This document shows, piece after piece, positions 25,249-35,888 of a stretch of 64,000 bases of DNA. The notes beneath the pieces are model-generated. The model had not been told where the DNA came from. It saw only the letters and a program-made list of their open reading frames with translations, and ran no database searches. Location of the stretch: NCBI RefSeq assembly GCF_000332295.1, contig NZ_KB235930.1:4305895-4369894 (forward strand), written 5' to 3'. The translations under genes and the position numbers were made by a program. This DNA comes from Fortiea contorta PCC 7126. Lineage in GTDB: Bacteria; Cyanobacteriota; Cyanobacteriia; Cyanobacteriales; Nostocaceae. Within the stretch, counting starts at the first letter, position 1. Every line of letters begins with the position of its first letter.

Positions 25249-26934
25249 TCAAAATGGCGGCAATTCTTTAAGAATTGTAAAACGAATATGGTTAATTGCT
25301 AAATCACCGATCGCTATATCTTCTTTGGTGAGGCGAGCACCTTGACTGGTGACGGTTTCAAAAGTGATACCTTTACCAATCTCAATGTGATACCAGCATA
25401 AACCCATAAAAAAGCGTGTGGGATAAGGGCCATCCTCTCCCACATCATCAGGATTCGATTCCATTGGTAGCCAGCCGAAACCAGGGATATAGAACTCTAG
25501 CCAAACGTGGTTGAAGTCTGGTTGCAAAGGAACGCCGTGGAGTTCGCCATGTTGAGGACATTTGTATCTACCGACAGTGCGGCAAGGAATACCGTTGAGG
25601 CGGCATAATGCTAGTAAAACGCCCACGTACTCACCACAGGAACCTACACCCCGTTCTAAAACCACATCGGGTGTGTCGATGTAAGGTTTAATACCGTAGG
25701 ATAATTCGTCGTAAACATAGTTGCGGATGCTGTACATTTTCCGCAAGAGGTTAGTTTCTGAACCAATGGCGTCACGGGCAGCGCGGCGGACTATGGTAGA
25801 GTCCATTGCTAAATCATCATCATCCACGAGGTAACGCGCTTGCAATTCCGCTGGAATTTCAGTAATATCCTCGACATCTCTAGGTGTGATACGATACTTA
25901 ATTCCCCGCACTTCTAAAAGAGCTTTCCAACCAAATATGTGTCTTTCCCCTGGGGTTAGGGCATCAAATTTAAAAACGGCGACTCTTTGCCCGTCAATCA
26001 CTTCTTCTGTGAAGGGTACACCGATCGCTTCTACATGCTTCAACTTTTGGCGTTCAGTGTCTGATGGCAAGGCGATGCGCCATTCTAATTCTGGTAAGTA
26101 TACCTCTTCTAGGGGCGAGATTTCCTCAGCATAAGACATTTCAATCAGATAGCCGTTAGAGAGGGCGTAGCGCTGATCTGGCTGGTAATGGTAATGCAGA
26201 GGGTGAATAAAAGTGCGATCGCGGTAAGTTAATTCATGATTGGGGTCGGCATTGGGATTATCCCGGATATAAGGCTCCTCATCCGCATAGGCAATGTAAA
26301 GATTTTCCTGACCTGATTCGCTATCTCGGTGAATGGCGATGCCTGTGGGTGATGCAAAGGGTGTGAGGATAGTAAATTGAATTTCGCCTGTAGCTCTGTC
26401 TAAAGAATAGACGGTTTGCTCAGTGCGATCGCACACCCATAAAGTTTCTTGACTAACTACCAAATTTTCCACACCCACCCCAGGAGCATAAAATCTAGTA
26501 ATTTCTTTGCGGGTATCGCCGTCAAACACGAGAATTGAACCTAGCCGCTGACAGCTAACATAGACAGTCGATTCCCACACAGCAACACCATCAGCAGGAT
26601 ATGGCAATGTGGCAAAATGCTCTAAGCCCAATGAAGCCAGCTTGCACAAATAAACACTGTTACCACGAGTCACCCACAGGGTATCTTCCCATACTGCCAA
26701 ACCCGTCACCTCACTAAATTCCCGGACTTGGTGGGGGTTAAGAATTTTGCTATTGTCAGAGCTAGGATCAATCTCCAACAGATGCCCTTTAGCAGTATCA
26801 ATCCCAATGAGTGTATCTTTAATGAAAGCAATGCCACCCAAAGCGGCAGCACTAAGCGGTCGAATTGTTTTTTGCCCTAACATCTGACTAACGGTCATAC
26901 TGGGGAGTACAAAACTCATATTAAGCATATTCAT
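25249..26934 (-). CDS. Beta-propeller plus transglutaminase-like protein
   Basis: This 561-residue protein (numbered from the ATG at 26934) has an N-terminal half of NHL/YVTN-like propeller repeats (about 25-230, repeats such as DTLWVTRGNSVYLC) and a C-terminal transglutaminase core. The triad is intact: Cys433 in GSCGEY, His in FNHVWLEF, and Asp/Asn in MESNPDD. Possible reactions are protein cross-linking or peptide-bond cleavage; the substrate is unknown. No signal peptide is evident. An in-frame TTG at 26985 could add 17 residues. It is divergent from the P-type ATPase gene. Confidence 0.75.
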   Translation of the reverse strand: MNMLNMSFVLPSMTVSQMLGQKTIRPLSAAALGGIAFIKDTLIGIDTAKGHLLEIDPSSDNSKILNPHQVREFSEVTGLAVWEDTLWVTRGNSVYLCKLASLGLEHFATLPYPADGVAVWESTVYVSCQRLGSILVFDGDTRKEITRFYAPGVGVENLVVSQETLWVCDRTEQTVYSLDRATGEIQFTILTPFASPTGIAIHRDSESGQENLYIAYADEEPYIRDNPNADPNHELTYRDRTFIHPLHYHYQPDQRYALSNGYLIEMSYAEEISPLEEVYLPELEWRIALPSDTERQKLKHVEAIGVPFTEEVIDGQRVAVFKFDALTPGERHIFGWKALLEVRGIKYRITPRDVEDITEIPAELQARYLVDDDDLAMDSTIVRRAARDAIGSETNLLRKMYSIRNYVYDELSYGIKPYIDTPDVVLERGVGSCGEYVGVLLALCRLNGIPCRTVGRYKCPQHGELHGVPLQPDFNHVWLEFYIPGFGWLPMESNPDDVGEDGPYPTRFFMGLCWYHIEIGKGITFETVTSQGARLTKEDIAIGDLAINHIRFTILKELPPF

Positions 26935-27210
26935 ATAACCGTTTAGCACGCCTAGGAGAGATTGTGGTAATGGTAGTGTTACCAAATTGGCAAATTATTT
27001 TACTGACAATTAATAATACTTTGTCAGAACTAAAACTAGCTTTTAAGCAATAATACATAGAAAAACCAGAGATAAAAATTGCCAACATTCAGGAATCACA
27101 CCTAATAATCATCCAGTTTGGCAATACATCTAATGTAACTTTAGTTGATGGTTTTCCGACCATCACTAAATTATGATCAAATTTTGTAACCATTTCCTGT
27201 GACATACACG

Positions 27211-30069
27211 ATGTCTGCTAATTCTCTGCCTGAAGATGCTGCCGTTTGGCATAGTTTGGAAGTTAATAAAGCGCTAGACCTGCTGGATAGTAATGCAGAC
27301 AGTGGCTTGACGCCCCAAGAAGTTGAACAGCGATCGCAAAAATACGGCCCCAATGAACTCCAAGAAACTGGCGGTCGCAGCACTTGGGAAATCCTGCTAG
27401 ATCAGTTCAAAAATATCATGCTGTTGATGCTGATCGGCGTGGCTTTGATTTCCGGGATCTTAGACTTGATTGCTTGGCAAGGGGGTACTTTAAAGCCGGG
27501 CGAGGTGCCATTCAAAGACACGATCGCTATTATGGCAATTGTCATCCTTAACGGCATTCTTGGTTATGTGCAAGAAAGCCGCGCCGAACAGGCTCTAGCC
27601 GCCCTGAAAAAATTAGCATCGCCTCTAGTGCGAGTAATTCGCAACGGCAGACTGGTAGATGTCGCAGCCAAAGAATTAGTCCCAGGAGATGTGATGCTGC
27701 TGGAAGCAGGCGTACAAATAGCTGCAGACGGACGGTTGATTGAACAAGCAAATTTACAAGTGCGGGAGTCGGCGCTGACTGGTGAAGCGGAAGCAGTCAA
27801 TAAACAAGCAACGCTCGTCCTCCCAGAAGAAACAGATTTAGGCGATCGCATTAATTTAGTCTTCCAGGGAACTGAAGTTGTCCAAGGAAGGGCTAAAGTC
27901 CTGGTGTCTAAAACCGGGATGAAAACAGAACTAGGGAAAATCGCCGCCATGTTACAGGCGGTGGAAAGTGAACCAACGCCCCTCCAGCGGCGGATGACTC
28001 AACTGGGTAACACCCTGGTGACGGGTTCCTTAGTTTTGGTGGCGATCGTCGTGGTTGGCGGTATCATCCAAGCCAGGGGTTTCAGTAACTTACAAGAACT
28101 TTTAGAAGTTTCTTTGAGTATGGCGGTGGCTGTGGTTCCCGAAGGTTTACCAGCGGTAATCACCGTAACTTTGGCTCTGGGCACTCAGCGCATGGTACGT
28201 CAAAATGCTTTGATCCGCAAACTGCCAGCGGTGGAAACCTTGGGATCTGTCACCACCATCTGCTCTGATAAAACTGGGACGCTGACGCAAAATAAAATGG
28301 TCGTGCAGTCAGCTTATACCAATAATCACTCGTTCCGTGTCACTGGAGAGGGTTACGCTCCCGTAGGTGATTTTCAACTGGATGGACGCAAAGTCACTGC
28401 AGATGATTATCCAGAAATCACCCCTCTACTCGTCGCTTGCGCCGTTTGTAATGATTCCGTGTTGCAAAAAGAAAAAGGCGAATGGGTGATTTTAGGCGAC
28501 CCCACCGAAGGAGCATTAATCACCTTGGCAGGGAAAGCGGGAATTGAAAAAGACCAGTGGAGTAGTAAATTACCCAGAGTCGCCGAGTTTCCCTTCTCTT
28601 CAGAACGCAAGCGGATGAGCGTAATTTCCGCAGTTGAGCAAGTAGTATCAAGTACATCACCCATTGCAGATGTTGACCCAGCGATCGCTAATCTGCTCAA
28701 ATCAGAAAATTATTTAATGTTCACCAAAGGTTCCCCAGAATTAACCTTGGCGCGCTGCACACAAATTTATTTAGGCGATCGCACTGAACCTTTGACACCA
28801 GAACAACGCCAGCAAATTCAAGCCCAAAACGACATCATGGCTGGTAGAGGGTTGCGGGTGTTGGGATTTGCCTACAAGCCCTTATTAGAAGTTCCCCCGG
28901 AAGGGTCAGAGGAAACCTCCGAAAATGACTTGGTGTGGTTAGGCTTGGTAGGAATGTTAGACGCACCCCGCCCAGAGGTGAAAACCGCCGTCCAAGAATG
29001 TCGAGAAGCGGGAATTCGCCCAGTGATGATCACAGGCGACCACCAATTAACCGCCAGAGCGATCGCCACTGATTTAGGCATTGCCGAAAAAGACGCCCGC
29101 GCCCTCACAGGTCAAGAGTTGCAGCGGATGAGTGACCAGGAATTAGAGCAACAAGTTGACTTAGTGAGTATTTATGCTAGAGTCGCCCCCGAACACAAAC
29201 TGCGAATTGTGCAAGCACTGCAACGCCGGGGTAGATTCGTCGCTATGACGGGTGATGGGGTGAATGATGCTCCCGCCCTCAAACAAGCCGACATCGGTAT
29301 CGCTATGGGCATCACAGGTACAGATGTCAGCAAAGAAGCCAGTGACATGGTACTGCTAGATGACAACTTTGCCACAATTGTTGCTGCTACCAAGGAAGGT
29401 AGAGTTGTTTACACTAACATTCGTCGTTTTATTAAATACATCCTCGGTAGTAACATCGGCGAAGTATTAACCATCGCCGCCGCACCCTTAATTGGCTTGG
29501 GAGGCGTTCCCCTCAGTCCCCTGCAAATTCTCTGGATGAACTTAGTCACAGACGGTTTACCCGCCCTAGCCTTGGCTGTGGAACCTCCAGAACCAGACGT
29601 GATGAAGCGCCCCCCCTTCAGTCCCCGCGAAAGTATTTTCGCTCGCGGCTTGGGTGCTTACATGATTCGCATTGGTATCGTGTTTGCAATCATTTCCATT
29701 GCTTTAATGGCCTGGGCTTACAACCACACCCACGCCGCCGGCTATCAAGGAAATCCCGATGCTTGGAAGACAATGGTATTCACAACCCTGTGTATTGCTC
29801 AGATGGGTCATGCGATCGCTATTCGCTCTAATAATCAATTGACCATCGAGATGAATCCTTTATCTAACCCCTATGTACTGTGGGCGGTGGTCGTCACCAC
29901 AATTTTGCAACTGATGCTAGTTTACGTCGCACCCCTGCGCGCTTTCTTCGGCACTCACTGGTTGAGTCCAGAAGAATTGGGAATTTGTATCGGCTTCAGT
30001 GCTTTGATGTTTGTTTGGGTGGAATTGGAGAAACTTTACTTCCGTTTTATGGGCAAGAAGACTGTGTGA
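27211..30069 (+). CDS. Calcium-type (P2A) cation-transporting ATPase
   Basis: This 952-residue P-type ATPase is of the SERCA/PacL kind. An N-terminal cation ATPase domain ([17 protein letters not shown]) leads into ten membrane helices. The ion-site motif PEGLPA is at 310-315, the phosphorylation site DKTGT at 353-357 and the hinge TGDGVNDAP at 680-688. The PEGL motif points to Ca2+ transport out of the cytoplasm, with Mn2+ as an alternative. A GTG four codons upstream is less likely than this ATG. A long minisatellite begins about ten bases after the stop. Confidence 0.9.
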   Translation: MSANSLPEDAAVWHSLEVNKALDLLDSNADSGLTPQEVEQRSQKYGPNELQETGGRSTWEILLDQFKNIMLLMLIGVALISGILDLIAWQGGTLKPGEVPFKDTIAIMAIVILNGILGYVQESRAEQALAALKKLASPLVRVIRNGRLVDVAAKELVPGDVMLLEAGVQIAADGRLIEQANLQVRESALTGEAEAVNKQATLVLPEETDLGDRINLVFQGTEVVQGRAKVLVSKTGMKTELGKIAAMLQAVESEPTPLQRRMTQLGNTLVTGSLVLVAIVVVGGIIQARGFSNLQELLEVSLSMAVAVVPEGLPAVITVTLALGTQRMVRQNALIRKLPAVETLGSVTTICSDKTGTLTQNKMVVQSAYTNNHSFRVTGEGYAPVGDFQLDGRKVTADDYPEITPLLVACAVCNDSVLQKEKGEWVILGDPTEGALITLAGKAGIEKDQWSSKLPRVAEFPFSSERKRMSVISAVEQVVSSTSPIADVDPAIANLLKSENYLMFTKGSPELTLARCTQIYLGDRTEPLTPEQRQQIQAQNDIMAGRGLRVLGFAYKPLLEVPPEGSEETSENDLVWLGLVGMLDAPRPEVKTAVQECREAGIRPVMITGDHQLTARAIATDLGIAEKDARALTGQELQRMSDQELEQQVDLVSIYARVAPEHKLRIVQALQRRGRFVAMTGDGVNDAPALKQADIGIAMGITGTDVSKEASDMVLLDDNFATIVAATKEGRVVYTNIRRFIKYILGSNIGEVLTIAAAPLIGLGGVPLSPLQILWMNLVTDGLPALALAVEPPEPDVMKRPPFSPRESIFARGLGAYMIRIGIVFAIISIALMAWAYNHTHAAGYQGNPDAWKTMVFTTLCIAQMGHAIAIRSNNQLTIEMNPLSNPYVLWAVVVTTILQLMLVYVAPLRAFFGTHWLSPEELGICIGFSALMFVWVELEKLYFRFMGKKTV

Positions 30070-30080
30070 TGGCGTGGAAA

Positions 30081-30210
30081 GATGGGGGGTGGGGTGATGG
30101 GGGGATGGGGTGATGGGGTGATGGGGGGATGGGGTGATGGGGTGATGGGGGGATGGGGTGATGGGGGGATGGGGGGATGGGGGCATGGGGTGATGGGGGC
30201 ATGGGGTGAT
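30081..30210. repeat. G-rich octamer minisatellite
   Basis: About sixteen head-to-tail copies of ggggtgat and variants ggggggat and gggggcat. The G-runs on the plus strand could form G-quadruplexes. Confidence 0.9.
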
Positions 30211-30215
30211 TAAAG

Positions 30216-30423
30216 TGTGAGCCTTTGAGCCTCAAGCGTCAGCCTTTGAACCTCAAGCGTCAGCCTTTGAACCTCAAGCGTCAGCCTTTGAACCTCAAGC
30301 GTCAGCCTTTGAACCTCAAGTGTGAGCCTTTGAACCTCAAGCGTCAGCCTTTGAACCTCAAGTGTCAGCCTTTGAACCTCAAGCGTCAGCCTTTGAACCT
30401 CAAGCGTCAGCCTTTGAACCTCA
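30216..30423. repeat. 21-base tandem repeat
   Basis: About nine and a half copies of cctttgaacctcaagcgtcag with occasional c-to-t changes (aagtgtcag, aagtgtgag). Confidence 0.95.
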
Positions 30424-30425
30424 AC

Positions 30426-30699
30426 ACTCCCCACCTCCCCACCTCCCCATCTCCCCACCTCCCCACCTCCCCATCTCCCCATCTCCCCACCTCCCCATCT
30501 CCCCATCTCCCCACCTCCCCACCTCCCCACCTCCCCACCTCCCCATCTCCCCACCTCCCCACCTCCCCACCTCCCCATCTCCCCACCTCCCCATCTCCCC
30601 ACCTCCCCACCTCCCCATCTCCCCATCTCCCCACCTCCCCACCTCCCCACCTCCCCACCTCCCCACCTCCCCACCTCCCACACCTCCCACACCTCCCCA
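30426..30699. repeat. C-rich octamer minisatellite
   Basis: About thirty-two copies of ccccacct and ccccatct. Its reverse complement (ggggagrt) is related to the G-rich array at 30081-30210, so the two flanks of the 21-base repeat form an imperfect inverted pair. It ends one base before the recF start codon. Confidence 0.95.
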
Positions 30700-30701
30700 G
30701 C

Positions 30702-31835
30702 ATGTACCTGAAAAATATTCACCTCCGACATTTTCGCAATTACAAGGACCAGAAGGTCGATTTTGCTGCTGCTAAAACGATTTTGGTGGGGAATAATGCT
30801 CAGGGAAAGTCGAATTTATTGGAAGCGGTGGAGTTGTTAGCGACATTGCGATCGCATCGGATGGCACGCGATCGCGATTTGGTGGAAGATGGGGAAGCGA
30901 TCGCCCAGATTCACGCCACCTTGGAGCGGGAAGCTGGTATCAGTGAGTTGACTTTGACTTTTCGTCGTCATGGCCGTCGCACTGTCGCCCTCAATGGTGA
31001 ATCAATGCGGCGTCAAATCGACTTCCTCGGTATGCTGAATGCAGTGCAGTTTTCTAGTCTGGATTTGGATTTGGTGCGCGGGGGCCCTGAAGGTCGTCGT
31101 CACTGGTTAGATACGCTGTTAATTCAACTAGAGCCTGTGTATGCTCATATTTTGCAGCAGTATAATCAGGTACTGCGCCAGCGCAACGCTTTTTTAAAAA
31201 AAAATTTTGAAACTTTATCTGCAACCTCCACACAATCGGAACTGGCTTTATGGGACGCACAGTTAGCTGCTACCGGAACGCGAGTAATTAGAAGACGCGA
31301 TCGCGCCCTCCAACGACTAGCCCCCATCGCTACAGCTTGGCACGCTAGCATTAGTGGCAGTACGGAAAATCTTCAGGTTAAATATGCACCAAATGTGCCT
31401 CTGGAGCAAAATCAACCAGAAGAAATACAAGCAGCTTTTTTAACCAAGATTCAGCAGCGGGGAATAGCCGAATTACGCCAAGGTACAACTCTTGTCGGCC
31501 CCCATCGTGATGAGGTGGAATTGTCAATTAACCACACACCCGCACGTCAATACGGTTCTCAAGGTCAGCAACGCACTTTAGTATTAGCCTTAAAATTAGC
31601 CGAGTTACAACTGATAGAAGAAGTGGTGGGCGAACCGCCATTGTTGTTACTAGATGACGTTTTAGCAGAATTAGACCCATCTCGACAAAATCAATTACTT
31701 GACGCTATCCAAGACCGATTTCAAACTTTAATCACTACAACTCACTTGGGTTCCTTTGATGCTCAGTGGTTGAAATCTTCCCAAATTTTCACAGTCAAGT
31801 CAGGGGAGATAGCATTAGCAAACGCTTTTTATTAA
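30702..31835 (+). CDS. recF: DNA replication and repair protein RecF
   Basis: This 377-residue SMC-like ATPase loads or stabilises RecA at gaps through the RecFOR pathway. The Walker A motif GNNAQGKSN is at 30-38, an ABC-type signature region follows near 270 ([18 protein letters not shown]), and Walker B ([12 protein letters not shown]) is at about 304-315. The frame stays open upstream through the minisatellites, but the conserved family start [14 protein letters not shown] marks this ATG as the true one. No ribosome site is visible because the C-rich array abuts the start. Confidence 0.95.
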   Translation: MYLKNIHLRHFRNYKDQKVDFAAAKTILVGNNAQGKSNLLEAVELLATLRSHRMARDRDLVEDGEAIAQIHATLEREAGISELTLTFRRHGRRTVALNGESMRRQIDFLGMLNAVQFSSLDLDLVRGGPEGRRHWLDTLLIQLEPVYAHILQQYNQVLRQRNAFLKKNFETLSATSTQSELALWDAQLAATGTRVIRRRDRALQRLAPIATAWHASISGSTENLQVKYAPNVPLEQNQPEEIQAAFLTKIQQRGIAELRQGTTLVGPHRDEVELSINHTPARQYGSQGQQRTLVLALKLAELQLIEEVVGEPPLLLLDDVLAELDPSRQNQLLDAIQDRFQTLITTTHLGSFDAQWLKSSQIFTVKSGEIALANAFY

Positions 31836-31861
31836 AAGCAATGGGAAACCCCATCCTCTGT

Positions 31862-31920
31862 GTTTGTAGTGAGGACTTTAGTCCTCAAATATAAAAGCAC
31901 GCTTTGTGCTGACTACAAAC
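31862..31920. repeat. Short palindromic repeat with terminal inverted repeats
   Basis: Terminal repeats gtttgtagt (31862-31870) and actacaaac (31912-31920) enclose two further hairpins (gaggact/agtcctc and agcac/gtgct), giving a cloverleaf-like element of 59 bases. This looks like a non-coding MITE or REP-type repeat of a kind common in Nostocales. Confidence 0.75.
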
Positions 31921-32037
31921 ATATCAAAACTTGGCGACAAACCATTAGTCTCTCATCCCTAACCCCTATTTTCATCAAAATGATGGAATAAGAGGGAAGA
32001 TAAATAAGAATACAAAGCACTGGCGATCGCAAATTGA

Positions 32038-34371
32038 GTGGATAAACTCTACTGGCTCAATCAAATTACACTCCAAGACCGCAGCCAAATCGGTGATAAA
32101 GCGTTTTACCTGGGTAGAATCATGCAGCTTGGCTATCCGGTGATCCCAGGTTTTGTAGTTGGTGCAGATGTTTTGCGACAATTTTTAGAGACTCTCAATA
32201 GTTCGGAGTCTTTGGTGGCTGATTTACCTGATTCTTCTCTGCACTTGGATGTGACTAATTGGCGTCAACTCCAGCAGGTAGCTGGTCGCTTGCGTCAAGA
32301 AATTATCAGCGCTGATGTTCCGTCGTCATGGGTAAGTGCGGTGCTGGAGACGACTAGACAATGGGAAACCGGGTGTTTAATTTTCCGCCCCACATTGATA
32401 GTACCTAATGCTACACAGCCAGTAAGAAATATTTCGGGATTGCTAGAGTCGGTATTTTGCTTTTGTGAAGAAGAGGCGATCGCTCTGGGTTTAAAGCGCC
32501 TTTGGAGTCAGCTATTCCGCGCCAGAAGTCTACTATATTGGCAACAAGCCGGAATTAATCTCCAACAAGTTAATTTAGCGGTGTTAATTCAACCTGTGGA
32601 AAATGCGATCGCTAGTGGCCGATTACACGCTAATTCCTCTGGTTGGGAAATTGAGGCTACTTGGGGATTGGGAATGGCGATCGCTCATGGCGAAGTTTTA
32701 CCAGATGTCTACTATGTCCATCGAGAAACTGGGACTATATTAGAGCAGCAACTTGGTAATAAAATCTTGGCTTATCGTGTTGAAGAATCAGCATCTGTAG
32801 CGCATCTTTCACCGATTGCTCAATCGATGTTGACAGTAGACCATACCTGTCTAACTGCTTACCTGCTAGAGGAAACCCACCAAAAACAATACGCTCTGCA
32901 AAGAGAACACCTGCAGCAAATTATTGTTTTGGGGAATCAACTCTTGAGTGAATTAGGTAAGGAATTTACCATCGAATGGACTATTTCTCAAGCCATCCCC
33001 AAGCTGACAATTACACAAGTGATTATCCCGCAATTAGCAATTCCCAATGCCCAAATTATCAAAGGACTAGGAGCAGCTAGGGGACGGGTAACAGCCAATG
33101 CTTATGTGATTGCTAATTCTTTACACCAACCAGAGCAAATACCCCACGGAGTGATTTTAGTCGCTAAAGCGATCGCTCCTGAATGGTTGCCTTTTTTACA
33201 AAAAATTGCGGGAATTATCACCGAGCAAGGAGGTTTAACTAGCCACGCAGCAATTCTCGCTAGAGAATTAAGTATTCCAGCTGTAGTTAGTGCTACCGAT
33301 GTTACAGCCTTGATTCAAATCGGCGAAAGATTACTAGTAGATGGCGATCGCGGCGAAGTTTATCGCGTCCGCATAGATCAAGAAAATGGGGGAGAGAGTG
33401 AGAAAGTAAAAGCAGCAGCAAATCAACCACGAAATGCGCCTACTCACCCATCCCCCCAACCCATGATTGCTACCCAGCTACTAGTGAACCTCAGCCAGCC
33501 GAGTTTAATTGAGTCAGCGCAAAGCTTACCTGTAGATGGTGTAGGATTGTTACGCTCAGAATTAATGATGCTAACAATACTAGAAGGACAACATCCCCAG
33601 AGTTGGTTAACTAATGGGCGAGAAGCAGAATTATTGGAGCGCTGGGCGAGTACAATTAGGGAATTTGCTCGCGCTTTCGCACCAAAACCAGTTTTTTATC
33701 GTTCCTTAGATTGGCGATCGCCCGAATTACCATCACTAACTCATCACCGTTCTTTGTCTCCAGCGTTATTGGGTGAACGCGGCGCATTTGAATACATCCT
33801 CAATCCCGCAGTCTTTGATTTGGAATTGGCTGCTTTAGCATCAGTACAAACTGCAGGCTATAGTAACGTCAATTTATTGCTACCCTTTGTCCGTAGTGTA
33901 GAAGAGTTTAGTGTTTGTCGCCACAAAGTCCAGCAAGCAGGTTTAACTCAAATACCCCAGTTTCAACTGTGGATCATGGCAGAAGTCCCCAGCGTGCTAT
34001 TTTTGTTACCAGAATATGTTAAAGCTGGTGTACAGGGAATTGCCATTGGCACCAATGATCTAACGCAACTCTTGCTTGGAGTAGATCGAGAGCAAAGACA
34101 ACTAGCAAGAGTGTTTAATGAACTTCACCCAGCAGTAATGAGTGCGATCGCCCAGCTCATCCAAATGTCGCAGACCGCTGGTATTCCTTGTTCAATCTGC
34201 GGACAAGCACCAGCAATCTATCCCGAAATTATTGATCGCTTGATACAATGGGGCATCACGGCAATTTCCGTAGAACCAGAAGCAGTAGAACGCACATATC
34301 AAGCGATCGCCCGTGCTGAACAACGCTTCATCCTCGCCGCAGCTCGTCGTCAACTAAAGGCTGAAGTCTGA
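32038..34371 (+). CDS. PEP-synthase-like protein (PpsA family)
   Basis: This 777-residue, GTG-started protein has the PEP synthase layout. An N-terminal PPDK-like ATP-binding domain spans about 1-310. The phosphohistidine swivel domain (GGLTSHAAILARELSIPAVV) carries the catalytic His at 403. A C-terminal PEP-binding barrel ends with CGQAPA (Cys721). PEP synthase makes phosphoenolpyruvate from pyruvate and ATP. Here the N-terminal AVRSSATAED-type motif is replaced by IFRPTLIVPNATQP, so the ATP site may be altered. It could be an active PEP synthase or a specialised relative. Confidence 0.75.
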   Translation: MDKLYWLNQITLQDRSQIGDKAFYLGRIMQLGYPVIPGFVVGADVLRQFLETLNSSESLVADLPDSSLHLDVTNWRQLQQVAGRLRQEIISADVPSSWVSAVLETTRQWETGCLIFRPTLIVPNATQPVRNISGLLESVFCFCEEEAIALGLKRLWSQLFRARSLLYWQQAGINLQQVNLAVLIQPVENAIASGRLHANSSGWEIEATWGLGMAIAHGEVLPDVYYVHRETGTILEQQLGNKILAYRVEESASVAHLSPIAQSMLTVDHTCLTAYLLEETHQKQYALQREHLQQIIVLGNQLLSELGKEFTIEWTISQAIPKLTITQVIIPQLAIPNAQIIKGLGAARGRVTANAYVIANSLHQPEQIPHGVILVAKAIAPEWLPFLQKIAGIITEQGGLTSHAAILARELSIPAVVSATDVTALIQIGERLLVDGDRGEVYRVRIDQENGGESEKVKAAANQPRNAPTHPSPQPMIATQLLVNLSQPSLIESAQSLPVDGVGLLRSELMMLTILEGQHPQSWLTNGREAELLERWASTIREFARAFAPKPVFYRSLDWRSPELPSLTHHRSLSPALLGERGAFEYILNPAVFDLELAALASVQTAGYSNVNLLLPFVRSVEEFSVCRHKVQQAGLTQIPQFQLWIMAEVPSVLFLLPEYVKAGVQGIAIGTNDLTQLLLGVDREQRQLARVFNELHPAVMSAIAQLIQMSQTAGIPCSICGQAPAIYPEIIDRLIQWGITAISVEPEAVERTYQAIARAEQRFILAAARRQLKAEV

Positions 34372-34442
34372 AGTCTGAAATTACCTCACTAAAACGAGAA
34401 ACGCCATATATTTTTTCTAAATCCAATATCCTATTTTCTAGT

Positions 34443-35612
34443 CTAATACCTGAAAATAGCTGCCGTTAATACTTGATTCGGCATTTCTTCTGGCTGCAGA
34501 GCATAAACTGTACCACCATTTAAAAGCGTATGAATTGCCGCAAAATCTAACATATCTTCATCATCAGGCTCCGGTTCTGAGTGCAAATCTAGGCTCATTG
34601 TATCGACATGAAATTTACCCCAAATTTGTTGTCCAACAGCTACAAATAGAGCATCAATCCTTTGATAATAAGCAGCATTAATTATCTCTTTGACATCACT
34701 AACAGCTTTGCCGGTATCTTCTCCAGCTAGTTGTTGATAAAGTGCGATCGCATCTTGCTCCGACTGATGAAACAATGGCTCTACAATCTGCCAAGCCTGC
34801 TCTTGTAATGCTTGTGGCTGAATAACTTCGGGATTACCACTAATCCCTTCTGCTGTTAAATAAGAATAAGTATTTGCTTCTCGGTAAATCGGGAATAGAT
34901 ACTCAACACCAGCCAGTACCAAAGGTACTGTTTGCTCGCGCAATTTTTCATGCAAAGCCCCATTCACAGCGTGACAAAATTGCAGAATATCCTCTTGACG
35001 TTTATCTCGATCTGGACTTCCCTGTCCATGAAATTGACCAGGTTGTTGAAAAGAATTTCCCGTACCTCCTTGAGACGTAGCTATCCGGTGTTGTACTCCT
35101 TTTTGGATATCGTCTTCCTGAAGAACATCTGCCATACTTTTAGGCAGATTTTCTATCTCCACCTGATTAATGTCATAGCGTGTTCCCTCAAAAAATTTCA
35201 CATCCTTTTGACTCAGTGCTAAAACATAAAATTGTCCATCATTTTGGATGAGATGCAACAACGGCTTGAGATGGAATTGATTACTTACAACTACTAATTC
35301 TGTAAACTCCATTGGTAAACAATAGTACCGAAACACATTAGGAGAAACGAAAATTACTAAACCGTGGTCTTGATGTTCCCAAAAATTATTACTATCAAGT
35401 TCTCTCGCTGGTTCAAGAAAATCTACCACCTGAGCATGACGCATCCCCAAATCATCCAAACGTTGTTCCGCCTCACGGATTAAATTCTTAAAGCGAATTG
35501 GGTTTTGTCGAATCTCAGTCCCAGCTTTCTGCATGGGCATATATAGTGAAACACAAGGACTTTGGGGATTTTCTACTAAAGTTTTAAGTTCATTGATAGA
35601 TAGCATCGCCAT
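34443..35612 (-). CDS. baeRF-family (release-factor-like) protein
   Basis: This protein of about 389 residues resembles the bacterial archaeo-eukaryotic release-factor-like (baeRF) families. An N-terminal domain opens with a CVSLYMPM strand and ends with VLALSQKDVKFFEGTRY. A middle domain of the eRF1 domain-2 type follows (ILQFCHAVNGALHEKL, VPLVLAGVEYLFPIYREA). A C-terminal L7Ae-like domain contains RIDALFVAVGQQIWG. Members are thought to act on stalled ribosomes, but none is well tested. It may begin at either ATG, 35612 or 35606. It is a single-gene unit converging on the PEP-synthase-like gene. Confidence 0.65.
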   Translation of the reverse strand: MAMLSINELKTLVENPQSPCVSLYMPMQKAGTEIRQNPIRFKNLIREAEQRLDDLGMRHAQVVDFLEPARELDSNNFWEHQDHGLVIFVSPNVFRYYCLPMEFTELVVVSNQFHLKPLLHLIQNDGQFYVLALSQKDVKFFEGTRYDINQVEIENLPKSMADVLQEDDIQKGVQHRIATSQGGTGNSFQQPGQFHGQGSPDRDKRQEDILQFCHAVNGALHEKLREQTVPLVLAGVEYLFPIYREANTYSYLTAEGISGNPEVIQPQALQEQAWQIVEPLFHQSEQDAIALYQQLAGEDTGKAVSDVKEIINAAYYQRIDALFVAVGQQIWGKFHVDTMSLDLHSEPEPDDEDMLDFAAIHTLLNGGTVYALQPEEMPNQVLTAAIFRY

Positions 35613-35702
35613 AACCAAATCAATTAAAATTGAATAACTTAGGCTCTATATAGTTTCAATACATTTATTTCACATCATTAATTGTCAACCGTCATCTTTC
35701 TT

Positions 35703-35757
35703 TTGACAAAAAAAATACCGTCTGTGTACCACTTTTTGGAGATGGAGACACAGACGG
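35703..35757 (-). terminator. Terminator of the DUF1361 gene
   Basis: A 10-bp stem (ccgtctgtgt at 35718-35727, acacagacgg at 35748-35757) is followed on the minus strand by a T-run (complement of 35708-35716). It stands between the DUF1361 gene and the baeRF gene. Confidence 0.8.
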
Positions 35758-35888
35758 GTTGAGGTTATAATTATTCTTAAGTTAGCAAGTTTTTAAAAAC
35801 TACTTACCAAAGTTAAAACGATTGTTAACGTGAGCCTTTTTCATTCTTCCAAATCACATTAACAGTAATCCTAGCAAAAATCCTTCAT

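Noticed and set aside
27177-29393. Several minus-strand frames within the P-type ATPase gene
   Set aside because: Antisense shadows of a well-recognised gene.
30216-30423. CRISPR array
   Set aside because: The units are directly adjacent with no spacers, and no cas genes are near.
30210-30731. Long minus-strand frame (173 codons) of Gly/Trp/Arg repeats
   Set aside because: It is entirely the translation of the octamer and 21-base repeats; no start signal and no homology expected.
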